Source: Candidatus Moraniibacteriota bacterium (GTDB lineage Bacteria > Patescibacteriota > Minisyncoccia > Moranbacterales > UBA9337). From it: DNA of 9,266 nucleotides. The stretch covers positions 15,026 to 24,291 of the forward strand of contig JALNYX010000008.1 in NCBI GenBank assembly GCA_023229615.1, in the 5' to 3' direction. The first letter of the stretch is position 1. Each line of letters starts with the position of its first letter. A program made the translations under genes and the position numbers. Positions 1 through 5,830 of the stretch are shown here, one piece after another. The notes beneath the pieces are model-generated. The model saw only the letters and a program-made list of their open reading frames with translations. It was not told the DNA's origin and made no database searches.

Positions 1-1
1 T

Positions 2-499
2 GAAATGACTCAGGAGGATCTGATGCTCGGGTTATATACTGAGTATCTTCGCCAGATCGAAAAAGGATTGATAGCTGGCATTACATTTGAAGGCTGGCTC
101 AGTCTTTACTCGGAGATTGATTCAACCTGGAGCGGGGATTCGCCTTCTGACAAGGCCAGAGCGGAAATCAAGATTTTCTTGCAAAAGAAGATCTCCGCAA
201 ATTGGCAAGTCAGGGGTGGGTTGAGCTCTTTCTATCAATTCAGTGACTATACTCTCGCTGCCGGTCCTTTTGGGGAATTCCGGTACAATGAGTGGCTGAT
301 GTTCGGAGTGGCCGGATATTATCTTTTCCCCGGAATCGTAGGCGGTCCTAGTATCCGGATCGAGATGGGAAATTATTTCCGTCAGAAGAGACAGCAGCAG
401 ATCCTTGAGGGAATCTGGGCTGTTGATGCAGATGGAAATCCCAAAGAAGTAAATCACGGCAAAAAAGAAAAAGAAGAAAGTTGCTTTTTTTGCAACTAA
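2..499 (+). CDS. Beta-strand-rich protein of unknown function, possibly 5'-truncated
   Basis: Function not recognised. The reading frame is open to the window edge, so the gene may begin upstream. Internal start candidates are ATG at 5 and ATG at 23; the latter has a perfect AGGAGG at 12-17 and a 5-nt spacer, exactly the geometry of the next gene's start. Counting from ATG 5 the protein has 164 residues. Residues about 20-125 alternate polar and hydrophobic/aromatic positions with glycine turns (for example WQVRGGLSSFYQF, then GEFRYNEWLMFGVAGYY), which suggests antiparallel beta strands, as in a barrel or sandwich. The tail after about residue 126 is hydrophilic and lysine-rich and ends in a CFFC motif (160-163). 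No signal peptide follows either internal start, which would be odd for a barrel and favours a longer protein starting outside the window. Base composition is less AT-rich than in the genes after 1250. It could be the C-terminal part of a porin-like protein, but nothing proves that. Confidence 0.6.
   Translation, partial: EMTQEDLMLGLYTEYLRQIEKGLIAGITFEGWLSLYSEIDSTWSGDSPSDKARAEIKIFLQKKISANWQVRGGLSSFYQFSDYTLAAGPFGEFRYNEWLMFGVAGYYLFPGIVGGPSIRIEMGNYFRQKRQQQILEGIWAVDADGNPKEVNHGKKEKEESCFFCN
12..17 (+). promoter_or_regulatory. Possible Shine-Dalgarno for an internal start at 23
   Basis: AGGAGG stands 5 nt before ATG 23, matching the 661-666/672 pair downstream. It also encodes part of Gln-Glu-Asp if translation begins further upstream, so it may be coincidental. 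It is the only evidence that the first gene might start inside the window. Confidence 0.35.
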
Positions 500-506
500 C
501 TTTTTT
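479..506 (+). terminator. Hairpin with T7 loop at the end of the first gene
   Basis: AGTTGC (479-484) pairs perfectly with GCAACT (492-497) around a loop of seven T. The 3' arm reaches into the TAA stop (497-499), and six T follow at 501-506. This is shaped like a weak intrinsic terminator. Because the 5' arm lies in the coding region, ribosomes reading to the stop would keep it from folding. Confidence 0.4.
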
Positions 507-528
507 CTGAAAAATATATTGTTTTATG

Positions 529-570
529 GGCGGGTCTTTCATTCGAAAGACTCGCTTATCTCTATTTTTT
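529..570 (+). terminator. Probable intrinsic terminator downstream of the first gene
   Basis: A 12-bp stem pairs 529-540 with 545-556 (two G-U pairs) around a 4-nt loop ATTC. Its core is GTCTTTC/GAAAGAC. A T-rich stretch ending in six T (565-570) follows after a short gap. The gap between stem and T-run makes it less than ideal, but the stem is long and stable. Confidence 0.55.
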
Positions 571-589
571 GAATGTAGAAGGAATGAAC

Positions 590-626
590 TTTTCCGCAAC
601 ATCGTGTTGTGGGAAAAGAGTTTTTT
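590..626 (+). terminator. Second terminator-like hairpin in the leader of the secreted-protein gene
   Basis: A 12-bp stem pairs 590-601 with 605-616 (two G-U pairs) around a TCG loop. AGAG and then six T (621-626) follow. It could be a back-up terminator for the first gene or, if the transcript starts upstream, an attenuator controlling the gene at 672. The sequence does not decide between these. Confidence 0.4.
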
Positions 627-636
627 CAACAACAAC

Positions 637-656
637 GCCGATAAAAAAATATCGGC
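637..656 (+). other. Leader hairpin with A6 loop directly before the ribosome binding site
   Basis: GCCGATA (637-643) pairs perfectly with TATCGGC (650-656) around six A. It ends only 4 nt before AGGAGG (661-666). It may stabilise the mRNA 5' end or keep the ribosome binding site open. I do not recognise a known riboswitch or thermosensor class. Confidence 0.45.
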
Positions 657-660
657 AAAA

Positions 661-666
661 AGGAGG
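661..666 (+). promoter_or_regulatory. Strong Shine-Dalgarno for the secreted-protein gene
   Basis: AGGAGG sits 5 nt before ATG 672, inside AAAAAGGAGGAAGTT. It fixes the start and is notable because the genes after 1250 have no comparable site. Confidence 0.85.
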
Positions 667-671
667 AAGTT

Positions 672-1151
672 ATGAAAAAGTTAGTTGGATTTTTGGTAGT
701 TCTGGCAATGGTAGTTGGTTTTTCCGGATCAGTTTTTGCAACTGATACTGTCAGTAGTATGCCAAGACTGAAGGTGGACAGTGATGAGCCGGCAAACCTT
801 GGTTTTGCAGCTGACCCGCCTGCCGGAGCGCGAATGGATATCACCAATAACCCGGATGGAAGCAAAACCGTTTCTGTCCATGGCATGGAGGTGTATAAAA
901 ACAATCTTTTTCTCTACGGAGATGCTGATGGGCAAAAGATCGTTAATTTTGTCAATGGTGCGACAAGGGTACCGCCGCGCTACAGTTTTAACCTTATCTT
1001 TAAGGGGGCGGATACATGGCATTACCTGCATGTAGATGTCAGAAACAACTCCATGCCAAAACCCTGGATGGGGGATGATACATGCGTGATGCCGGATTAC
1101 GGTGTGGGCGCGTCCATTGCTCCGTGCGACTGGCTCGTTCAGCATAAGTAG
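672..1151 (+). CDS. Small secreted protein of unknown function
   Basis: Not recognised as a known family. The 159-residue product has a textbook Sec signal peptide: MKK, a hydrophobic core at about 4-17, and a likely signal peptidase cut after VFA (residue 23). The mature part is about 136 residues, polar and rich in Gly, Pro, Asp and Asn, with no further membrane segment, so it is probably released or surface-associated. Two cysteines, C138 and C152, lie near the C terminus in a Gly-rich segment and could form a disulfide outside the cell; this is inferred from spacing and location only. The start at 672 is fixed by AGGAGG with a 5-nt spacer. Codon use is richer in G+C than the downstream genes, and a strong terminator follows, so it seems to be transcribed apart from them. 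It could be lineage-specific or acquired. Confidence 0.8.
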   Translation: MKKLVGFLVVLAMVVGFSGSVFATDTVSSMPRLKVDSDEPANLGFAADPPAGARMDITNNPDGSKTVSVHGMEVYKNNLFLYGDADGQKIVNFVNGATRVPPRYSFNLIFKGADTWHYLHVDVRNNSMPKPWMGDDTCVMPDYGVGASIAPCDWLVQHK

Positions 1152-1175
1152 CCCTTCTTCGGCAACTGCCGATGG

Positions 1176-1218
1176 CGAGCCCCTTTGTGGAAATTCCACA
1201 CTGGGGCTTGATTTTTTT
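1176..1218 (+). terminator. Strong intrinsic terminator after the secreted-protein gene
   Basis: An outer 8-bp stem pairs CGAGCCCC (1176-1183) with GGGGCTTG (1203-1210). An inner stem, GTGGA/TCCAC, extends it within the loop. Seven T (1212-1218) follow. It closes the high-GC block and overlaps the -35 element of the next promoter. Confidence 0.85.
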
Positions 1219-1236
1219 CTTGATTTGTGATATACT
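1208..1236 (+). promoter_or_regulatory. Sigma70-type promoter for the glycan cassette
   Basis: TTGATT (1208-1213), a 17-nt spacer and TATACT (1231-1236) give a good -35/-10 pair. Predicted transcription start is near 1243, leaving a leader of about 64 nt to ATG 1307. The -35 lies inside the 3' arm and T-run of the preceding terminator. A second candidate -10, TAGAAT at 1290-1295 with an upstream TG, lies closer to ATG 1307 but has no clear -35. Confidence 0.6.
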
Positions 1237-1306
1237 ATTATATTGAGTTATTTTGAGAGTATTTAATGGTTTTATTGTTGAATTTTTGGTAGAATATATT
1301 ATATTT

Positions 1307-2755
1307 ATGTATAATTTTTTGCAAAAAATGAATAGGGAAACGGTGAGTGCGATTTTTGTGATCGTGGCTGTTTCTTTGTTTATTTTTTCCAATTTTGCGT
1401 TTGGATTTTCTTTGCCTTTATATTTGGTTTTGATGCTGACAAGTTTTGCGATTGTCGTGGCGCATCCGCGAAGCGGACTGTATGCGATTGTGTTTCTGAC
1501 TTTTATTTTCGAAAGATTTTTCACTTTGGCTCCAATTGTACTTTCTCGAAGCGAGTTGAAATTGTATCCTGTCGATGTTCTTTTCTTAGCAGTAATTGTG
1601 GGTATTGTGGTTAATTTGATGTTTGTGCATTTGGATGGTTCTCGTATAGTTTTGAAAAAAATATTTTCTTTTAAATCCGAGAGGTTGCTTCTTTTATTTA
1701 TTGCTTTGGTTTCAATATATTTTCTATCTAGTTTTTTTGATCCGAATTCTGACAAAGATTTGGCTTTTTCCGCTTGGAAGAATTATGGGTTTTACGCACT
1801 GTTGTATTTTGCGGTTATTATTTTGCTAAATAAAAAAGAACATTTGGTTAGATTTTTGAAATTCGCTTTGGCAGGCGCAATCGGTATTATATTTTTTATT
1901 ATTTATGGAATTATTTCCGGGCAGGGTTTGTGGTCGGAGTTTACTCCGCTTTCCACTGAAGGAGTTCGTTTGCTGGCTTTTCCGCACGCTTTCTATTTGA
2001 CGATGTCAGTTTTGACGTTGGGAGTATTCTTGGTTTTTTCTCCGGTAAAAAAATATCGCAAATATTTTTGGTTGCTTCCGATTTGGATTTTTGGAATCAT
2101 TGGATCGATGATGCGCCATCTTTGGATTGGCTTGATTCTTTCTGCTTTTGTTGCGATTGTTTTCTTGCCAAAAGAAAAAGGGCTATTTTTGAAAAGTTAT
2201 GTCGGGAAAATTATTTTTGGTGCGGCGACGGTTATTGTTTTTGTTTTTTATCTTTCCGCGGTTATTCCTCATTCAAAAATTGAGCAGGGAATTGATTATT
2301 CCGTTGAGGTTTTGGGAGAAAGAACGGCTTCTTTTTCCAGTTTTTCGGAAGACGAAAGTTTTTTTTGGCGGGGAATGTTGTGGTTGGAGGCGGGGGAGAA
2401 AATAAAAGAAAATCCATTAGTTGGAATTGGTTTGGGGAAAAGACTTTCTTTGGAGTTGGGGGATTATCAAGATTTGGTTGAAGTGCGCAATGTCCATAAT
2501 TCACTTTTGGCAATTCTCCTTCAGGGTGGACTGCTTTTGCTGTTGCCCTTGGCTGGATTTGTATTTTTGATTTTGAGGGATTTGTTTGGGAGAAAAGAAA
2601 AGGATTGGATTGTTATCGCTTTGATTGCGCTGGCGGTGAATTATTTGATTGTTTTTCTTTTTCAGCCGTATTTGGAAACAAACTTGTTGGGAATATTCTT
2701 TTGGATTATTTTCGGATTGGCAAGAGTTTCCAAGGATATTTTTTCAGAAAACTGA
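1307..2755 (+). CDS. O-antigen ligase/polymerase-like membrane protein (Wzy_C/WaaL type)
   Basis: A polytopic inner-membrane protein with about ten or more hydrophobic segments. In this superfamily such proteins polymerise or ligate lipid-linked glycans at the outer face of the membrane. Numbering from ATG 1307 (482 residues), family-like features are a long non-membrane segment at about 322-392, a VGIGLGK turn near 372-378, and VHNSLLAILLQGG at 396-408, the usual His-Asn motif at the start of a late membrane helix. An RHLW segment at 270-273 resembles the conserved Arg/Trp site in the middle of the protein. The frame extends back to a TTG at 1253, but that lies only about 10 nt past the predicted transcription start; ATG 1307 or 1328 is more likely. 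None has a Shine-Dalgarno. The glycosyltransferase follows after 30 nt in the same frame. Whether it acts as ligase or polymerase, and on which glycan, cannot be told. Confidence 0.8.
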   Translation: MYNFLQKMNRETVSAIFVIVAVSLFIFSNFAFGFSLPLYLVLMLTSFAIVVAHPRSGLYAIVFLTFIFERFFTLAPIVLSRSELKLYPVDVLFLAVIVGIVVNLMFVHLDGSRIVLKKIFSFKSERLLLLFIALVSIYFLSSFFDPNSDKDLAFSAWKNYGFYALLYFAVIILLNKKEHLVRFLKFALAGAIGIIFFIIYGIISGQGLWSEFTPLSTEGVRLLAFPHAFYLTMSVLTLGVFLVFSPVKKYRKYFWLLPIWIFGIIGSMMRHLWIGLILSAFVAIVFLPKEKGLFLKSYVGKIIFGAATVIVFVFYLSAVIPHSKIEQGIDYSVEVLGERTASFSSFSEDESFFWRGMLWLEAGEKIKENPLVGIGLGKRLSLELGDYQDLVEVRNVHNSLLAILLQGGLLLLLPLAGFVFLILRDLFGRKEKDWIVIALIALAVNYLIVFLFQPYLETNLLGIFFWIIFGLARVSKDIFSEN

Positions 2756-2785
2756 GAGCTTCATTATTCAATCGAGCAAATTATT

Positions 2786-3997
2786 ATGAAAATTTTAGAA
2801 ATAAATAAATTCTATTTTCCCAAAGGAGGGGCGGACAAGCATTTTTTGGATGTGGTTTCTTTGCTTGAAAGTGCCGGTCACGAGGTGGCGGTTTTTTCAA
2901 TGAAGCATCCAAAAAACAAAAAAAGCAAATGGGAAAAATATTTTGTTTCTTTGGTTGGATATACGGCGGATTATTCTTGGGCGCAAAGAATCAAAGGAAT
3001 TTTCCGGATGTTTTATTCTTTCGAAGCAAAGCGGAAAATCAACAAACTGCTGGATGATTTTCGTCCGGATGTGGCGCATATTCACAATGTGTATCATCAG
3101 CTTTCGCCAATGATTTTATTTGAAATAAAAAAGCGGGGCATTCCGATTGTGATGACCGTACATGATTACAAGTTGGTGAGCCCGAATTACGATCTGTATC
3201 ACAATGGAAAAATTTATAATCGCTGCCGGGATGGAAAATATTATCAGTGTTTTCTGGATAAATGTTTTAAGAATTCTTATGCGCAAAGTTTGGGCGCGAT
3301 GTTGGAGGCGTATTGGCATGATTTTTGGGGAACATATCAAAAAAATATTGATTTATATATTTGTCCGAGCGAATTTGTGAAAAATATTCTTGTCGATCGA
3401 GGGATTGATGAGGGCAAGATAAAGATAGTTTTTCATTTTATTTTTCCGGATAGTATTTTGGATGAAGATATTGAAAGTGGTTTGCAGGAAAAATATGCGA
3501 TTTATTGCGGAAGAATTTCCCGAAATAAGGGTGTTGAAAATTTGATTTCCGTTTTCGGGGAAGTTTCTGGAATGAAATTGTATCTGGCGGGGGAGATTGA
3601 AGGAAATTTTGTTTTGTCGAAAAGCGAAAGAATCGTTCATCTGGGATTTCTCAATCAAATAATGTTGAAAAAGTATATTCGCGAAGCGATCGTGGTGGTT
3701 TCCGGATCGGAGTTGCCGGAAACGTTTGGTTTGGTGGCGCTGGAAGCTGTTTCACAGGAAAAACCTTTTATTGGCTTTAAGGCTGGAGCTTATGGGGAAA
3801 TAATTCAGAATGGAAAAAATGGATTTATTGTAAATAGCCAAAAAGAAATGATTGATATTTTGAATAAAATTGTATCGGGCGAAATAGTTTTTGACAAAGA
3901 AAAGATCGGGCGCGAGGCGCTGGAGAAATATAGCAAAGATAAATATGTTTCCCAATTTGAAAATATTTTGTATAATCTAGTAAAGGGAAGGAATTAA
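2786..3997 (+). CDS. GT4-family glycosyltransferase (GT-B fold)
   Basis: A 403-residue retaining glycosyltransferase that would move a sugar from a nucleotide donor onto a growing surface glycan at the cytoplasmic face. The N-terminal acceptor domain starts MKILEINKFYFPKGGADKH, with the glycine-rich GG loop at 14-15 and HIHN at 98-101. The C-terminal donor domain carries YCGRISRNKGVENL (240-253) and the GT4 signature E312-x7-E320 in SELPETFGLVALEA. Length is normal for the family. There is no membrane segment. A segment after TVHDYKLVSPNYDLY holds three cysteines (C147, C155, C160), seen in a subset of GT4 enzymes and possibly a metal site. ATG 2786 follows the ligase stop by 30 nt, so the two are probably one operon. 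The donor sugar cannot be predicted. Confidence 0.9.
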   Translation: MKILEINKFYFPKGGADKHFLDVVSLLESAGHEVAVFSMKHPKNKKSKWEKYFVSLVGYTADYSWAQRIKGIFRMFYSFEAKRKINKLLDDFRPDVAHIHNVYHQLSPMILFEIKKRGIPIVMTVHDYKLVSPNYDLYHNGKIYNRCRDGKYYQCFLDKCFKNSYAQSLGAMLEAYWHDFWGTYQKNIDLYICPSEFVKNILVDRGIDEGKIKIVFHFIFPDSILDEDIESGLQEKYAIYCGRISRNKGVENLISVFGEVSGMKLYLAGEIEGNFVLSKSERIVHLGFLNQIMLKKYIREAIVVVSGSELPETFGLVALEAVSQEKPFIGFKAGAYGEIIQNGKNGFIVNSQKEMIDILNKIVSGEIVFDKEKIGREALEKYSKDKYVSQFENILYNLVKGRN

Positions 3998-4015
3998 TCT
4001 AATTTGCTAAAAAAT

Positions 4016-4519
4016 ATGGGAATGCAAGGATTGTTTGTGAATCTGGGTTTGCCGGAAAAGATTTCGGGAGATATTTCGATGTTTTTGATTTTGTCAGTGG
4101 TGAGTGTGGGATTGGGAATGTATATCGGAAGGTTTCGCTTGGTGAATGTGCTGATTAATATTTATATTGCAGTGGCTCTTTTGGGGGTTATTCCGGCAAA
4201 ATGGCTCAGCAGTTCCGGTGTTTTGCCGGCGATTTTTTTCTTGGCGGCGGTTATTTTCCTCACCATAATCGGGGATTATCTTTTTGATATTCATATTTCC
4301 AATACGGTTCCCGGCGGATTTTTTTGGCGGCTTTTCGTGATGAGTTTTTTGGAGATGGGATTGGTTTTCAGTATTATTATTTCTCATTTGCCGAAGAAGA
4401 TAGTTTTGCAATATATTTCAGAAAGTTCGTCGGGGTATTTTTCTTCTCCGTATGCTCAAATATTTTGGATGGTTTTACCGTTGGTGTTCTTGCTATTTTT
4501 GAGTAAGAAGTCGAAATAG
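4016..4519 (+). CDS. Small multi-pass membrane protein of unknown function
   Basis: Not recognised. Counting from ATG 4016 there are 167 residues, with about five hydrophobic stretches at roughly 21-38, 42-60, 68-90, 102-124 and 145-163, and a basic KKSK C terminus. No catalytic motif is visible. A TTG at 4004 is a possible earlier start (171 residues), with GGAAGGA (3986-3992) about 11 nt upstream; ATG 4022 is also possible. The gene begins 6-18 nt after the glycosyltransferase stop, so it is probably the last gene of the glycan cassette and may have an accessory role in glycan export or assembly, inferred only from position. No clear terminator follows before the tRNA promoter. Confidence 0.7.
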   Translation: MGMQGLFVNLGLPEKISGDISMFLILSVVSVGLGMYIGRFRLVNVLINIYIAVALLGVIPAKWLSSSGVLPAIFFLAAVIFLTIIGDYLFDIHISNTVPGGFFWRLFVMSFLEMGLVFSIIISHLPKKIVLQYISESSSGYFSSPYAQIFWMVLPLVFLLFLSKKSK

Positions 4520-4521
4520 TA

Positions 4522-4549
4522 TTGACTTATGCGTTTGAATTAGTATAAT
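4522..4549 (+). promoter_or_regulatory. Promoter of tRNA-Lys
   Basis: TTGACT (4522-4527), a 16-nt spacer and a perfect TATAAT (4544-4549) give the best promoter in the window. Predicted start is near 4556, leaving about 44 nt of 5' leader to be removed by RNase P. Confidence 0.8.
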
Positions 4550-4599
4550 AGTTAGGTTGGTTAAGTTGACCGATGAAATGCAGAAAATGTGAAATATAT

Positions 4600-4672
4600 G
4601 CGTCGTTAGCTCAGTCGGTAGAGCAGTGGCCTTTTAAGCCAACGGTCGAGGGTTCGATTCCCCCACGACGCA
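4600..4672 (+). tRNA. tRNA-Lys (anticodon UUU)
   Basis: A full 73-nt cloverleaf. The acceptor stem GCGTCGT (4600-4606) pairs perfectly with ACGACGC (4665-4671), with discriminator A at 4672. The D arm is GCTC/GAGC. The anticodon loop CTTTTAA (4631-4637) has anticodon TTT at 4633-4635. The variable loop has 5 nt and the T loop is TTCGATT (4653-4659). CCA is not encoded (CAA follows the discriminator) and must be added by the CCA-adding enzyme. Two stem mismatches stand out: G4626-A4642 at the base of the anticodon stem and A4649-C4663 in the T stem. Confidence 0.96.
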
Positions 4673-4679
4673 CAATGAT

Positions 4680-4714
4680 AAAAACAATCCAGTTGGATTG
4701 TTTTTTGTTTTTTC
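4680..4714 (+). terminator. Intrinsic terminator after tRNA-Lys
   Basis: An 11-bp stem with core ACAATCC/GGATTGT pairs 4680-4690 with 4695-4705 around the loop AGTT. The T-rich tail continues to 4713. It isolates the tRNA from the lipoprotein gene. Confidence 0.85.
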
Positions 4715-4722
4715 TTGAAATA

Positions 4723-4731
4723 TGCTAGAAT
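4723..4731 (+). promoter_or_regulatory. Extended -10 promoter for the lipoprotein gene
   Basis: TGC-TAGAAT (4723-4731) is an extended -10. Only a weak -35 (TTGTTT, 4705-4710, 15-nt spacer) is present, and it overlaps the tRNA terminator tail. The predicted transcription start falls at about 4738, the A of the ATG, which would make the mRNA leaderless. Confidence 0.5.
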
Positions 4732-4737
4732 AAAAAT

Positions 4738-5808
4738 ATGAAAAATTATATGAAAATTATATTTTTAATAGTTGTTGTTTTTACTCTTTCGGGATGTTCG
4801 TTTAATTTGGCTGGAATAAAAAAAACTGCAACGGGAGGTTTTTTGGTGAATATTGATGGCGGTAATAATTGGGTGGCGAAAAATTATTATGATGAAAAAA
4901 CGAATATTTCCGGCGTTGATATTTTGACAATGGCGGTTGATCCGGTAAATTCGAATACTGTATATTTGGGGAGTGTGGATAATGGAATTTTTTCTTCCAA
5001 TGATGGTGGTGGAAAATGGACCAAAAATGCAGAGTTTTTGGCAACCAAAGTATATGGAATTGCCATTAATCATCAGCAACCGGAAACAATTTATGCAACT
5101 GGCGTTTTGGGAAAACGTGGGAAAATTTTTCGTACGGATGATCAAGGAGTAAGTTGGAGAGAGATATATAGCGAGCCGGCAGATGGAACGTTGGTGATTT
5201 CTTTGGCAATCAGTAAAGTTGATCCTCAAATTGTGTATGCCGGAACAAGCAAAGGAACGATTGTCAAGACTTATGATGGAGGAAATACTTGGAAAGATTT
5301 TTATGCAGAAACGAGTCCGATAACCAAAATAGTTATTGATGAGAAAAATGAGAATGCGGTGTATTTTCTCGTTTTGGGTGATGGGGTTTTGGTGACAAAA
5401 GACAATGGAAGCAGTTTTGCTTTTTTGGGAAAAAATAAAAATAAAGACGAAAAAGATGTTGTTAAGTTCCCATCTTCCGCAGTCAAATCTATTATTGTGG
5501 ATCCAAACAATACCGGAGTTGCATATATCGGAACGTCGGAAGGAATGTTCAAATCTTCCAATTTCGGAGACAACATTACTGAAGTGAATATTATTGGAAG
5601 TTCGAAGAAATTTCCGATTTATGCCGTGGCTGTCAATCCGAATAATTCCAATGAGATTGTATATGCGGCTGCGCAGGCGATTTATATGACGAATGACGGA
5701 GGAACGCAGTGGTCGGTTTTTCAGCTAGATACAAAAAAAAGCATAAGCGCATTGAAATATAACATCAATGATTCGAGTAAAATATATGCTGGTCTGAGGG
5801 ATTTTTAA
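4738..5808 (+). CDS. Asp-box (BNR/Ycf48/sortilin-like) seven-bladed propeller lipoprotein
   Basis: A 356-residue lipoprotein with a short hydrophobic leader and the lipobox LSGC, so C20 should be lipid-modified and the protein anchored on the outer face of the membrane. The rest is a repeat protein: Asp-boxes (S/T-x-D-x-G-x-x-W) recur every 40-50 residues at 38-45, 87-94, 133-140, 178-185, 220-227 (Trp replaced by Phe), 273-280 (degenerate) and 318-325. Each is preceded by a strand of the VYxGT/IYAxG kind. Seven boxes imply a seven-bladed propeller. Proteins of this fold bind peptides, glycans or assembly partners; no glycosidase catalytic residues are evident, so a binding or scaffold role is likelier. 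The ligand is unknown. An in-frame ATG at 4750 is a possible alternative start. The frr gene follows after 22 nt without a terminator, so they are probably co-transcribed. Confidence 0.85.
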   Translation: MKNYMKIIFLIVVVFTLSGCSFNLAGIKKTATGGFLVNIDGGNNWVAKNYYDEKTNISGVDILTMAVDPVNSNTVYLGSVDNGIFSSNDGGGKWTKNAEFLATKVYGIAINHQQPETIYATGVLGKRGKIFRTDDQGVSWREIYSEPADGTLVISLAISKVDPQIVYAGTSKGTIVKTYDGGNTWKDFYAETSPITKIVIDEKNENAVYFLVLGDGVLVTKDNGSSFAFLGKNKNKDEKDVVKFPSSAVKSIIVDPNNTGVAYIGTSEGMFKSSNFGDNITEVNIIGSSKKFPIYAVAVNPNNSNEIVYAAAQAIYMTNDGGTQWSVFQLDTKKSISALKYNINDSSKIYAGLRDF

Positions 5809-5830
5809 TAATTAAATAAATTGTAAGAAT

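Noticed and set aside
529..656. Known riboswitch in the leader of the secreted-protein gene
   Set aside because: Only simple hairpins are visible; no conserved core of a class I know could be matched.
1253..1306. Upstream TTG start for the ligase-like gene
   Set aside because: It lies about 10 nt from the predicted transcription start, has no Shine-Dalgarno, and adds a stretch not needed by the family. Kept only as an alternative.
1039..1755. Long open frame on the - strand (238 codons)
   Set aside because: It overlaps the secreted protein, the terminator and the ligase, has low-complexity Lys/Ile/Thr content and no recognisable domain. It is a shadow of the + strand genes.
2753..2755. TGA recoded as glycine, as in Gracilibacteria and Absconditabacteria
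   Set aside because: No complete gene in the window has an in-frame TGA, and the ligase and transferase each look whole with normal ends.
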